Notes: generated by a model not told the origin, from the letters alone. Positions 1 through 6,748 are shown, counted from the stretch's first letter. The stretch is DNA of 11,691 bases from Devosia sp. (GCA_028290225.1 JAQGKH010000325.1:1-11691), one strand, 5' to 3'. Translations and numbers: made by a program.

Positions 1-58
1 AGCGCCGGAGCGCCGAGGCGCGGAACCGTTTGAACTTGGATAGCGGACATGGTGCAGC

Positions 59-84
59 TTTCGGCTCAGGAGGTCGAGCCGAAA
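59..84. other. perfect 9-bp inverted repeat with a Shine-Dalgarno-like loop
   Basis: TTTCGGCTC (59-67) and GAGCCGAAA (76-84) are exact reverse complements around the 8-nt loop AGGAGGTC. Neither strand has a T run after the stem, so it is not a standard intrinsic terminator. On the plus strand the loop holds a full AGGAGG, but the nearest ATG (99-101) is about 25 nt beyond it, too far for normal initiation. It could belong to a gene outside the window or be a transcript-end structure. The structure is certain; the role is unknown. Confidence 0.4.
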
Positions 85-103
85 ACTACTGCGCCAAGAT
101 GAT

Positions 104-144
104 CAAAACCCTAGCCGAGCGCGGCAAATGCCGCAAAACTCGGC
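104..144 (-). terminator. probable terminator of the TerC gene
   Basis: Reading the minus strand after the TerC stop, GCCGAG pairs with CTCGGC (139-144 with 114-119). Inside it GCGGC pairs with GCCGC around an ATTT loop (121-134). The nested stem is followed by TAGGGTTTT. The short T run is displaced by a few bases from the stem, so this is a moderate rather than textbook intrinsic terminator. Its place 17 nt past the stop supports the call. Confidence 0.45.
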
Positions 145-160
145 CACTGGTTACCAAACG

Positions 161-853
161 CTAATGGGCGGCTGCCGCGGCGTGATTGGTGTAGAGCAGT
201 GGAATGTCGGGGATGGCGACGAATTCCCCGGCGCCTTCCAGCACCATGCGCAGCGCCACGAACAGGATGATCACCAGACCGACCCAGGCGATCCAGCGGA
301 AGCGGTGCAGCAGGCGCGCGATAAAGGTCGCGGCCACGCCCATCATCACCACGGACAAGGCGAGCCCGAAGATCAGTGCCTCGACATGGTGCTGCGCGGC
401 GCCGGCGACGGCCAGCACGTTGTCGAGCGACATGGAAACATCGGCGATGATGATCTGCGTCACGGCCTGGCGCAAGGTCTTGCGCGGCGCCTTGCCGGCA
501 ATGGTGCCGTCCGCATTGAGGTCGGCATCGGCCAGCGCTTCGGTGGCCTCTTGCTCATCCTCATGACTGACGCTGAGCTCGCGATACATCTTCCAGGTGA
601 CCCAGAGCAGCAGCACGCCACCGGCAATCAGCAGGCCGCCACCAAGCGACAGCAATTGCGTGGTGATCAGGGCGAAAAAGATGCGCAGCAGCGTTGCGGC
701 GATGATGCCGATCAGGATTGCCTTCTTGCGCACATCGGTCGCCAGGCCGGCAGCGGCCAGCCCGATCACCACGGCGTTGTCACCGGCAAGAACCAGGTCG
801 ATCATGATGACCTGCAGCAGCGAAGAAAAGAAACTCGGGTCAATGCCGAACAT
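161..853 (-). CDS. TerC family integral membrane protein (YjbE/YkoY-like)
   Basis: A 230-residue polytopic inner-membrane protein. Two similar halves each carry the family's acidic signature: DLVLAGDNAVVI at residues 19-30 and DVSMSLDNVLAV at 138-149. The conserved Asp and Asn/Asp residues in membrane helices are thought to bind metal. Hydrophobic segments lie near 11-36, 45-66, 70-88, 131-152, 158-180 and 188-204. A charged, acidic cytoplasmic loop (about 92-130) separates the halves. Members of this family are linked to manganese export or metallation of secreted proteins; tellurite resistance itself cannot be inferred. The ATG at 853 has AGGA about 9 nt upstream. No manganese (yybP-ykoY) riboswitch is visible in the 107-nt upstream gap, although homologues in other bacteria often have one. 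The C-terminal His/Ala-rich tail is unusual but short. Family assignment is firm; the substrate is not known. Confidence 0.9.
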   Translation of the reverse strand: MFGIDPSFFSSLLQVIMIDLVLAGDNAVVIGLAAAGLATDVRKKAILIGIIAATLLRIFFALITTQLLSLGGGLLIAGGVLLLWVTWKMYRELSVSHEDEQEATEALADADLNADGTIAGKAPRKTLRQAVTQIIIADVSMSLDNVLAVAGAAQHHVEALIFGLALSVVMMGVAATFIARLLHRFRWIAWVGLVIILFVALRMVLEGAGEFVAIPDIPLLYTNHAAAAAH

Positions 854-891
854 GGGGCTTGTCCTGTGGGAATGGAGAAGGCGGTCGCTCG

Positions 892-920
892 CCTATAACG
901 GCGAAGGCGGGCGGTGGAAA
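892..920 (-). promoter_or_regulatory. possible promoter for the TerC gene
   Basis: On the minus strand, TTTCCA (915-920) and TATAGG (892-897) are separated by 17 nt, each matching 4 of 6 sigma-70-type consensus bases. They lie about 40 nt before the start codon. This is a weak match in GC-rich sequence; read-through from the kinase gene is equally possible. Confidence 0.25.
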
Positions 921-960
921 GCGATTGGCGGCCAAATTCAACGAAAGATGCAAGGCCGCG

Positions 961-2445
961 TCACCGCTCGGCCTGGAAACTCGCCAGATCAGCGGTAACC
1001 GTGCAGCGAACTCCTGCTGGAGCGAATTCCAGCGTGACACTGCTATCGATGGTCCCGGCCAGCCCGGCGCGGATCAGGCGCGAACCTGAGCCCTTGATGG
1101 TAGGTGCGATCACCACGGGTCCGCCGGACTCCTGCCAGTGGAGCACGAATCGTTCGCCGTCCGGCCCCGGCTCGCGGCGCCATTGCACCGCCACACGGCC
1201 TTCTCCGTTGGACAAGGCGCCGTATTTCACCGCATTGGTCGACAACTCATGCAGGATCAGCGACAGCGACAGTGCTGGGCGCGACGCTACCGCGATGGTA
1301 TCGCCTGTGAGCTGGAACCGCGATTGCGCCCCGTCATCATGGAGCCGCACCAGCTTGCGCACGATCTCTCCCACGCTGGCCGATCCGGTTTCGCCGGCGA
1401 TCAGCATGTCGTGCGCTCCGGCAAGCACCTGCACCCGCTCGCCCAGCGACTTGGCGGCCGAAGCGATGTCGGGAGCCGTGCGCAGCGTTTGATTGACGAT
1501 GGCCTGGATCAGCGCGAGCTGATTCTTCATGCGGTGGCCAAGCTCCATGCGCAACAAGGATTGCTGCTGTTCGGCTTCCACCCGTTCGGTGACATCGATG
1601 GCGTGAACGAAAATGCCGTCCACCTGCCCGGCAAGGTCCCGCATCGGCTGATACAGGAAATCCACCACGCGCTTTTCGGTTGGCGCGCCCGGCTGGCGCT
1701 GCAGGTCAACCGCCGTGCCCTTGCTGACATGAGCGATCCCGCTCCCGTACACCTCGTCCAGCAACTCCACAAAGCCTTGGTCGATCACCTCGGGCAGCGC
1801 CTCGCGGACCGGCTTGCCGATCACATCACGATGCCCGATCAGCATCTGATAATCCGCATTGGCGAGCGTAAACACATGGTCGGGTCCGCTCAGCAGGGCG
1901 ATGGCGCCCAAGGTCAACTCGAACACCTGCAGGAAGCGCTCGCGCTCCTGCCCCTCGCGGCGGCGCATCAGCACCTCGCCGGTGGTTTCCGAGCAAACGC
2001 AGAACATGCCGAGCACGCGCCCTTCTCCATCCCGCACGGGCGTATAGGAGAACGCGAAATGGGTTTCTTCGGGGTAGCCCCTGCGGTGCATGGTGAATTC
2101 GATGTCTTTCATCGAAGTGCCCTGCCCCGCGTAAGCGGCCGCGACGATCGGCTCGATCTGATGCCAGATATCGAACCACAACTGGCTGAACGGACGCCCG
2201 AGCCCGGCCGGATGCCGGTTGCCGCACATGACGGAATATCCGTCATTATAAAGCACCGTTTGTTCCGGGCCCCATACGATGAGCATGGGCTGCACCGAGC
2301 CCAGCATCACGCCCACCAGGGTCCGAAGCTCCTGCGGCCAGTTGCCCGGCGGACCCAGCGGCGTGGCGGCCCAGTCCAGCGCGCGCAGCAGCGCGCCGCA
2401 TTCACCGCCACCCTGAAGGATTGTGTTGTTTATCGTTGAGTTCAT
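961..2445 (-). CDS. PAS-PAS-HWE family sensor histidine kinase
   Basis: A 494-residue soluble sensor kinase with no membrane segment or signal peptide. The order is a PAS domain (about 43-155, with the WGPEQTVLYNDGY stretch typical of this architecture), a second PAS domain (about 175-288, ending IDVTERVEAEQQ), then an HWE kinase core. The phospho-acceptor is His304 in ELGHRMKNQ. The N box is HELSTNAVKYGALS (399-412) with the family's extra His399 and Asn404. The G1 box has the defining W-x-E (WQE, 437-439), and GSGSRLI (452-458) is the G2 region. It lacks the LOV cysteine motif, so a flavin photosensor is unlikely. No receiver domain is fused and no response regulator lies nearby, so its partner is elsewhere. 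I place the start at the ATG at 2445; an in-frame ATG at 2547 would add 34 residues of non-domain-like sequence. The Shine-Dalgarno before 2445 is weak. HWE kinases often feed the alphaproteobacterial general stress response; that role is inference here. Confidence 0.9.
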   Translation of the reverse strand: MNSTINNTILQGGGECGALLRALDWAATPLGPPGNWPQELRTLVGVMLGSVQPMLIVWGPEQTVLYNDGYSVMCGNRHPAGLGRPFSQLWFDIWHQIEPIVAAAYAGQGTSMKDIEFTMHRRGYPEETHFAFSYTPVRDGEGRVLGMFCVCSETTGEVLMRRREGQERERFLQVFELTLGAIALLSGPDHVFTLANADYQMLIGHRDVIGKPVREALPEVIDQGFVELLDEVYGSGIAHVSKGTAVDLQRQPGAPTEKRVVDFLYQPMRDLAGQVDGIFVHAIDVTERVEAEQQQSLLRMELGHRMKNQLALIQAIVNQTLRTAPDIASAAKSLGERVQVLAGAHDMLIAGETGSASVGEIVRKLVRLHDDGAQSRFQLTGDTIAVASRPALSLSLILHELSTNAVKYGALSNGEGRVAVQWRREPGPDGERFVLHWQESGGPVVIAPTIKGSGSRLIRAGLAGTIDSSVTLEFAPAGVRCTVTADLASFQAER

Positions 2446-2641
2446 GGGGATCGCGTGGGCAGGGCCTGAATCAGTGCAGAAAGCATGCGCCTCGCCATGA
2501 ACCTGGCCACGAACACAACCGCATGAAGCTTCATTGCAGAACTGCACCGGGATTGAAAGCGCTCTGCCGTGAGCAAGATCACGCTTACGAGAGCAGTTCG
2601 CCTCGACGTCGGGAGACGGCCACCCCGGTGCACAACCTGGG

Positions 2642-3547
2642 TTATAACGCCGGAGCCTTGCTCACATATTTGCGCCAGTTGTGCTCTTCCCGAAAGCCGA
2701 GCACCTCCCGAATCCTGCGATTGGACATCGGCGCCTCAAATCCTTCCAGTGGCCGTCGCTGCGGCGTATTCGGCGCCCATTTGGCCAAGAACTCGGCGGT
2801 GGGTTCATTGGCCGTGATCTCGTCATTGACGGCATTGAACACGCTAAAGCCAAGCCCGTCCTTTTCGACGCAAAGATGCACGATCTGCCCCAGGTCGCGC
2901 GCATCGATATAGCTCCAGGCATTGCGCTTGCGCGACAACGGATCGGCGAGAAAGCCGGGGAAGTTGGCGTATTCATGCGGCTCGACCACATTGCCGATCC
3001 GCAGCGCATAGATATCGGCGCCCGAGCGCATGGCGAAGGCGCGCGCGGTTTTCTCGTTCACCACCTTGGACAGCCCGTAGCTGTCCATCGGATCCACGTC
3101 ATAGTCCTCATCGAGCGGGAAGCTGTGATAATCCTTGTCGCCCTCGGCAAAGCACACCCCGTAGGTGGTTTCGCTCGAAGCGATGATGACCTTGCGGATC
3201 CCCAGCTTCACCGCGGCTTCGATCACGTTGTAGGTGGACACAACATTGGCCTGGAACGTGGTGTTATCGGGCCGCAGCAGAATGCGCGGCACTGCGGCAA
3301 AATGCACCACCGCATCCACCGGCGCCGGCCCCGCCCCGGTGTCGAGACCGCCAAAATCGAAATGCATGGAAAGGGCGTTGAACACTTCCCCGCTTTGCGT
3401 GAGATCGGCGTTGAGGGTGTTCACCCCGTCGAGGGGCAGCGGCACCAGGTCCACGTTGAGCACCTTGTGCCCACGCTCCACCAGATAGGGAATCACATGC
3501 CGGCCAGCCTTGCCGCTGCCACCGGTAAACACGATACGCTTGCTCAC
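2642..3547 (-). CDS. NAD-dependent epimerase/dehydratase (extended SDR family)
   Basis: A 301-residue cytoplasmic Rossmann-fold oxidoreductase of the extended short-chain dehydrogenase group. Visible motifs are the glycine-rich cofactor loop GGSGKAG (9-15), the acidic Asp33 at the end of the second strand (favours NAD over NADP), VHFAA (81-85), the active-site serine region SSETTYG (124-130) and catalytic YGLSK (Tyr157, Lys161). Later come LRIGNVVEP (182-190) and YIDARDLG (213-220), as in sugar-nucleotide epimerases/dehydratases. The substrate cannot be read from the sequence. The start is a GTG at 3547, chosen because AAGGAG precedes it by 6 nt and the Rossmann fold begins at once; the upstream in-frame ATG at 3670 would add 41 non-homologous-looking residues. 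The kinase gene follows after 196 nt, so co-transcription is uncertain. Confidence 0.87.
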   Translation of the reverse strand: MSKRIVFTGGSGKAGRHVIPYLVERGHKVLNVDLVPLPLDGVNTLNADLTQSGEVFNALSMHFDFGGLDTGAGPAPVDAVVHFAAVPRILLRPDNTTFQANVVSTYNVIEAAVKLGIRKVIIASSETTYGVCFAEGDKDYHSFPLDEDYDVDPMDSYGLSKVVNEKTARAFAMRSGADIYALRIGNVVEPHEYANFPGFLADPLSRKRNAWSYIDARDLGQIVHLCVEKDGLGFSVFNAVNDEITANEPTAEFLAKWAPNTPQRRPLEGFEAPMSNRRIREVLGFREEHNWRKYVSKAPAL

Positions 3548-3553
3548 TGCATT

Positions 3554-3559
3554 CTCCTT
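3554..3559 (-). promoter_or_regulatory. ribosome binding site fixing a GTG start
   Basis: AAGGAG on the minus strand lies 6 nt before the GTG at 3547. It decides the start of the epimerase gene against a longer ATG-initiated frame. Confidence 0.75.
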
Positions 3560-3571
3560 GCCGTCAGGCTC

Positions 3572-3601
3572 GTCATAAAGCGCCGCCACAGCCGCAATCA
3601 A
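3572..3601 (-). promoter_or_regulatory. possible promoter for the epimerase gene at 2642-3547
   Basis: On the minus strand, TTGATT (3596-3601) and TATGAC (3572-3577) are separated by 18 nt, each 4 of 6 to consensus, about 25 nt before the GTG. The score is weak, but the position is sensible for a gene whose upstream neighbours are doubtful. Confidence 0.25.
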
Positions 3602-3686
3602 GCCGTCAGTCCAACCAATGGTGGCCGGCGGAGCCCAGCATGGCAACGGGCTCATGCCCATCCCGTTCAATCGGGGCGGCCAGGGA

Positions 3687-3836
3687 TCAGCGACGCTGCA
3701 GGCCCTGCAGCAGATTGCGCCGAAACGCCTGGGGTGGCCTGCGCACGGCGGAGCGGGGCGGCGGGCTCGCGCCCTCGCAATTCATGGCCGCGGCCAGGCC
3801 CGGCAAGCGATCGGTGTGGGGATGTTTGGGCGCCAT
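3687..3836 (-). CDS. possible small basic protein, 49 aa
   Basis: ATG at 3836 opens a 49-codon frame ending in TGA. GGAG lies 7 nt before the ATG, a proper Shine-Dalgarno spacing, and by hand count about 84% of codons end in G or C, like the recognised genes. The product is Pro/Arg-rich and basic, ending in NLLQGLQRR, with no membrane segment and no motif I recognise. The same frame stays open upstream to 4172 (161 codons), but the extra part looks non-coding. It is the better of the two small candidates here by ribosome site and codon use, yet in this GC-rich sequence it could still be chance. Confidence 0.35.
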   Translation of the reverse strand: MAPKHPHTDRLPGLAAAMNCEGASPPPRSAVRRPPQAFRRNLLQGLQRR

Positions 3837-3943
3837 GAGACCGCTCCGCTTGTCTCTGTCGCCGGCCAACGCACTGAGGAGGCCCGCCGATCCATGTGCA
3901 GGACGCGAGGCAGCATTGCCCATCGATAGGCGCCGGGGCGGAG

Positions 3944-4087
3944 CTATTGCGCGCTGGCCACCAAAGCCGTTTCGGTCATGGGCGGGCTGTCCATCTTGGG
4001 GGTGAAGATCACCACCCCCAGCCCCAGCAGTGCAAGCATTTGTGCCGCGCGCAGGCGCCGGCGACGAGTACGATGAACAAGTCTCAT
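3944..4087 (-). CDS. possible small single-pass membrane protein, 47 aa
   Basis: ATG at 4087 opens a 47-codon frame ending in TAG. The product has a strongly basic N-terminus (RTRRRRLR, about residues 6-13), then one hydrophobic stretch (MLALLGLGVVIF, 17-28), then a polar tail with TPKMDSPPMTET. That is the layout of a small signal-anchored membrane protein. The hydrophobic part uses G/C-ending codons; the first ten codons do not. No good Shine-Dalgarno precedes 4087, and the ATG at residue 17 is an alternative. No family recognised. Confidence 0.35.
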   Translation of the reverse strand: MRLVHRTRRRRLRAAQMLALLGLGVVIFTPKMDSPPMTETALVASAQ

Positions 4088-4279
4088 GGCGAAACCGAGC
4101 GGCAACGACGGAGCATTTGAAGGGCCTCAGGCAGAGCGCCACATTGCAGGCTTGCACGCCAACGCCAAGCATTCCCTCGCAACAAGGTGAACGCTTGCGA
4201 ATAATGCCGCCAAGCCTGTGAATAGCGGGGTTTCCGCCGCGCGGGGGCGGCGCTCACAAGGCCCTTGCCTGACACCGAT

Positions 4280-4304
4280 GGAACAAGTGCCCGCCTGCGC
4301 AGTT
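4280..4304 (+). promoter_or_regulatory. candidate EcfG-type general-stress promoter
   Basis: GGAAC (4280-4284), 16 nt, then AGTT (4301-4304). The alphaproteobacterial general-stress sigma factor EcfG is known to use GGAAC-N16/17-CGTT, so this differs at one base. Transcription would start near 4310, about 25 nt before the ATG of the 51-residue hydrophilic protein and just ahead of its ribosome site. Spacing, position and the downstream product agree. Confidence 0.55.
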
Positions 4305-4334
4305 GCCCTTGCTCCACAAGCAAGGAGCACTCCG

Positions 4335-4490
4335 ATGAGCAAGGAAGATCGTCAGCAAGAACAGCTCAAGAATGTTGACGCCGGCGGCCATCTCGGCGGC
4401 ACCAAGTTCGGTCAGCAGGGCGGCGAGGCCAAGACCAAGGATACCCGCGAGGGCGGCGACAAGCAGCGCCCGAACGACGGCTCCAACTAG
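4335..4490 (+). CDS. small hydrophilic Gly-rich protein, probably stress-induced (51 aa)
   Basis: A 51-residue highly polar protein without Cys, Trp or any hydrophobic segment, so probably disordered in the cytoplasm. The centre carries spaced Gly pairs: AGGHLGGTKFGQQGGEA (about 16-32) and REGGDK (38-43). This resembles the KGG/Em-like hydrophilic proteins made under desiccation or stationary-phase stress, but the repeat is degenerate and the match is by style, not by a clear domain. The ATG at 4335 has AAGGAG with 7-nt spacing; longer in-frame starts (4218) read through the promoter and are rejected. The GGAAC-type promoter directly upstream supports a stress role. Confidence 0.7.
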   Translation: MSKEDRQQEQLKNVDAGGHLGGTKFGQQGGEAKTKDTREGGDKQRPNDGSN

Positions 4491-4513
4491 CTTCCCCCAT
4501 TCCCGGCAATCCA

Positions 4514-4542
4514 AGGGCCCTCGCTTGATCAGCGGGGGCCCT
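4514..4542. terminator. stem-loop between convergent genes
   Basis: AGGGCCCTCGC (4514-4524) pairs with GCGGGGGCCCT (4532-4542) around the loop TTGATCA: 11 pairs with one G-T wobble. It sits 23 nt after the stop of the 51-residue protein and 12 nt before the stop of the convergent SDR, where a bidirectional terminator is expected. There is no T run on either side, so it may be a weak terminator or a 3'-end stabiliser. Confidence 0.5.
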
Positions 4543-4554
4543 GCTGATTCGGGT

Positions 4555-5541
4555 TTATCGACCCAGTGCCGATTGTTCCCCGGCTATGCGCTCGACCAAG
4601 CTGTCGAACGCTTTATCCACGGTCAGCCCGGCGCCCAGCCGCTGCCGCAAATGCCCGAGCGGCTCTTCGAGCACGGTTTCGAGCACTTCGGCGCATTCGA
4701 AATCGCCCACCAGGTGCTTGATCTTGGTGTTGTCGAACAGCGCCGACCAGCTCTTGTCACCACGGAGCGGCCCCTCCCACTCCGGATTGAAGCGCACCAG
4801 CGTATCGGTCGGCACATGCACGATGCGCGCTTCCACCCCCAGCCCCGCGGCAATCGCCTCGTGGATGGCATCCCAGGTATAGGCGCGATCCGAGGTGATG
4901 TGGAACACCTCGCCCAGGGCGCCGGGATGGCCGAACAGCCGCACGAATGGCACGGCAAAATCGGCCGAACGCGTCAGTGTCCACGGGGTGGCCCCATCGC
5001 CCGCCACGATGATCGGCTTTCCATCCAGCATCCGCTGCACGATAGTGTCGGCCGGCCCCATCATCGTCGGCAATCCGGTGCGCACGGTGTGGCTGGGCCG
5101 CACGATGGTCCAGGGGAGCCCTTCGCTGCCGCGCAGCAGGGTCTCGCAGGCAATCTTGTCCTGGCTGTATTTCCAGAATGGATTGATGGCCGGCGTGTTC
5201 TCGGTGATCACGTAATGGCGCGCCGGCTTTTCGTAAACCGATGCCGAGGAAATGAAGATATACTGCCCCACCCGGCCGGCGAACACCGCGATATCCTGCG
5301 CCAGCTGCTCGGGCGTGAAGGCCATGAACTGGCACACCACGTCCCATTGCCGCTCACCCAGTTGCCGATAGCTCGCAGGATCCTTGATGTCCCCAGCAAT
5401 CACGCTCACGCCTGGCGGCAGCGGCACATCGGACTGGCCACGGTTGAACACGGTGACCTCATGCCCGGCCTGGACCGCCTCCGCCACGCAAGGCAGCGAG
5501 ATCTGCCCCGTGCCTCCCACAAACAGCACCCTGCTCGCCAT
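4555..5541 (-). CDS. NAD(P)-dependent epimerase/dehydratase, atypical SDR
   Basis: A 328-residue Rossmann-fold protein. The cofactor loop is GGTGQIS (9-15), where the last Gly of the usual GxxGxxG is Ser. After the second strand comes FNRG (32-35) with Arg34, which suggests NADP(H). Active-site elements are SSASVYE (98-104) and YSQDK (Tyr125, Lys129). Together with the GHEVTVFNRG opening this recalls the atypical SDRs related to plant CSP41 and isoflavone-reductase-like proteins rather than a classical sugar epimerase. The substrate is unknown. The start at 5541 is fixed by GAGGAGG about 7 nt upstream; an ATG at 5625 would read through the promoter motif. A GGAAC-type element (5578-5602) suggests stress control. 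The sequence differs clearly from the other SDR in the window, so they are not duplicates. Confidence 0.87.
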   Translation of the reverse strand: MASRVLFVGGTGQISLPCVAEAVQAGHEVTVFNRGQSDVPLPPGVSVIAGDIKDPASYRQLGERQWDVVCQFMAFTPEQLAQDIAVFAGRVGQYIFISSASVYEKPARHYVITENTPAINPFWKYSQDKIACETLLRGSEGLPWTIVRPSHTVRTGLPTMMGPADTIVQRMLDGKPIIVAGDGATPWTLTRSADFAVPFVRLFGHPGALGEVFHITSDRAYTWDAIHEAIAAGLGVEARIVHVPTDTLVRFNPEWEGPLRGDKSWSALFDNTKIKHLVGDFECAEVLETVLEEPLGHLRQRLGAGLTVDKAFDSLVERIAGEQSALGR

Positions 5542-5577
5542 TCTTGATCCTCCTCGACCTTGCCATGCCTGAGGGCT

Positions 5578-5602
5578 AACCATGCGGCCGCCTACCGGTT
5601 CC
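5578..5602 (-). promoter_or_regulatory. candidate EcfG-type general-stress promoter
   Basis: On the minus strand, GGAAC (5598-5602), 16 nt, then GGTT (5578-5581), one base off the EcfG consensus GGAAC-N16/17-CGTT. The start site would be near 5572, leaving a leader of about 30 nt that includes the strong ribosome site of the SDR gene. It has the same spacer length as the motif at 4280-4304. Confidence 0.5.
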
Positions 5603-5646
5603 GCATAGGCATAAGCTCGAGGCACATCAATGCCGCAACGACGCCA

Positions 5647-5662
5647 GGCCGGTTGCCCGGCC
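5647..5662 (-). terminator. possible terminator hairpin after tRNA-Lys
   Basis: On the minus strand, GGCCGG-GCAA-CCGGCC is a perfect 6-bp stem with a GNRA tetraloop, about 30 nt beyond the tRNA 3' end. No T run follows it; a pyrimidine-rich stretch (TTCTTCTCTTTT) lies between tRNA and hairpin. It may end the tRNA transcript or only protect it from nucleases. Confidence 0.3.
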
Positions 5663-5693
5663 CTGCACCACGATCATGAAAAGAGAAGAACCT

Positions 5694-5769
<76 letters not shown>

Positions 5770-5797
5770 GGCTGTAACCCGGCACCAAGGTGGCGCC

Positions 5798-5826
5798 TCT
5801 CTAGCAAAGGGATCGCACCCTGTCCA
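5798..5826 (-). promoter_or_regulatory. possible tRNA-Lys promoter
   Basis: On the minus strand, TGGACA (5821-5826, five of six to TTGACA), 17 nt, then TAGAGA (5798-5803, a poor -10), with a start site expected about 20 nt before the tRNA. The -35 and spacing are good; the -10 is weak. Confidence 0.35.
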
Positions 5827-5962
5827 GCGCTCAAAGCCACTTTCCACATCCGGCCGGTGAAGGCGATAACCCAGGCCGGCGATTCAGGCTTTTTCCCGCC
5901 TGCACCCACCGCAACCATCGCGCCCGGTTCGCCATTGGCTGGCAGAAGCGCTGGAGACCCTT

Positions 5963-6748
5963 ATGAACGATTCCGAATTGTTTACCCTTTCCACCACCTG
6001 GATCCTCGGCCATGTCTGGTCGGCCCTGATCGCGCTGGCGGTGCTGGTCGGCGGCTGGACCTTGGCAGGGCTGCTGTCGCGCCATGTCGCACGGCTCTTG
6101 CCAGGACGCCTGCATCGCGATTCGACCATTGTGCCCCTGCTGTCCCAGGTCGTGCGCTATGGCGTGCTGCTGGTCACGATCATCATCGTTCTGGGCCAGT
6201 TTGGCGTGCAAACCGCCTCTATCCTGGCGGTGCTCGGCGCCGCCGGCCTTGCAGTGGCCCTGGCTTTGCAGGGTACGCTCTCCAACATCGCCGCAGGGAT
6301 AATGCTGGTGCTGCTCCGCCCCTTCAATGTCGGAGATCAGATCGATGCCGATGGCATTGCCGGCACTGTAGTGGAGGTGGGCCTGTTTGCCACCCAGATG
6401 CGCAGCGCCGAGGGCGTGTACATGTTCGCGCCCAATTCCAAGCTCTCCAACGCCAAGATCATCAACTACACCCGCGAGCCCTCGCGCATTCTCGAACTGA
6501 AGTTCGATGTTCCGCGCGCCGCCGATATCACCCAGGTGCGCCAGACCGTGCTGGCCGCGCTGGGGAGCGGGCCGGTTGAACCCGGCCCCACGCCCGAGAT
6601 CCTTGTCGATACGCTCGGTGATACCACTGTGACCCTCGCCTTTCGGGTGGCAGTGCCCAGCCAGAACTGGACCGAGGCACGGGCGGACCTGCAGGAGCGG
6701 CTGAAATCAGTGCTCGATGCCGCCCATGGCTTTGCCGCCCCAGCATAG
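5963..6748 (+). CDS. mscS: small-conductance mechanosensitive channel, MscS type
   Basis: A 261-residue inner-membrane channel that opens under membrane tension to release solutes on hypo-osmotic shock. It has the minimal MscS layout: TM1 (about 14-38), TM2 (64-86) and pore-lining TM3 (88-120) with the Gly/Ala-patterned AAGLAVALALQGTLSNIAAG (93-112). The beta domain follows, with LLRPFNVGDQI (117-127) and PNSKLSNAKIINYTREP (157-173), closely like Escherichia coli MscS. The first pore-seal leucine is kept (Leu106); the second position is Ile109. The C-terminal alpha/beta domain is slightly shorter than in E. coli (286 aa in total there). The start at 5963 has GGAG about 7 nt upstream. It is convergent with the next gene, with only 13 nt between stops. 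Confidence 0.93.
   Translation: MNDSELFTLSTTWILGHVWSALIALAVLVGGWTLAGLLSRHVARLLPGRLHRDSTIVPLLSQVVRYGVLLVTIIIVLGQFGVQTASILAVLGAAGLAVALALQGTLSNIAAGIMLVLLRPFNVGDQIDADGIAGTVVEVGLFATQMRSAEGVYMFAPNSKLSNAKIINYTREPSRILELKFDVPRAADITQVRQTVLAALGSGPVEPGPTPEILVDTLGDTTVTLAFRVAVPSQNWTEARADLQERLKSVLDAAHGFAAPA

Larger units (their letters stand above)
3548..4279. other. 0.7 kb region with no recognised large gene
   Basis: Between the epimerase start and the stress-type promoter no ORF on either strand gives a protein with recognisable family motifs. Several 60-160-codon frames are open on both strands, as expected from high GC, but their translations are Arg/Pro/Gly/His-rich and motif-free. Two short minus-strand frames (3687-3836 and 3944-4087) look better and are listed separately. 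No tRNA-like or riboswitch-like fold was recognised. A GC-rich inverted repeat, CGCCGC/GCGGCG, lies near 4240-4255. Confidence 0.4.

Noticed and set aside
3..164. A plus-strand frame open from the left edge, ending in TAA at 162-164, as the tail of a gene
   Set aside because: Only about 60% of its codons end in G or C, lower than the real genes. It overlaps two hairpins and the tail resembles no family I know. It cannot be excluded without the sequence to the left.
128..898. A 256-codon plus-strand frame rich in Gln, His and Asp opposite the TerC gene
   Set aside because: Low-complexity shadow translation; the minus strand gives an unmistakable TerC protein.
854..960. Manganese (yybP-ykoY) riboswitch before the TerC gene
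   Set aside because: The gap is short and I see none of the conserved riboswitch loop sequences.
1138..2439. A 433-codon plus-strand frame opposite the histidine kinase
   Set aside because: Same antisense effect; the minus strand shows clear PAS and HWE motifs.
2681..5547. Long plus-strand frames opposite both SDR genes (2681-3838, 4372-5547)
   Set aside because: Motif-free, His/Arg-rich translations; the SDR motifs on the minus strand are decisive.
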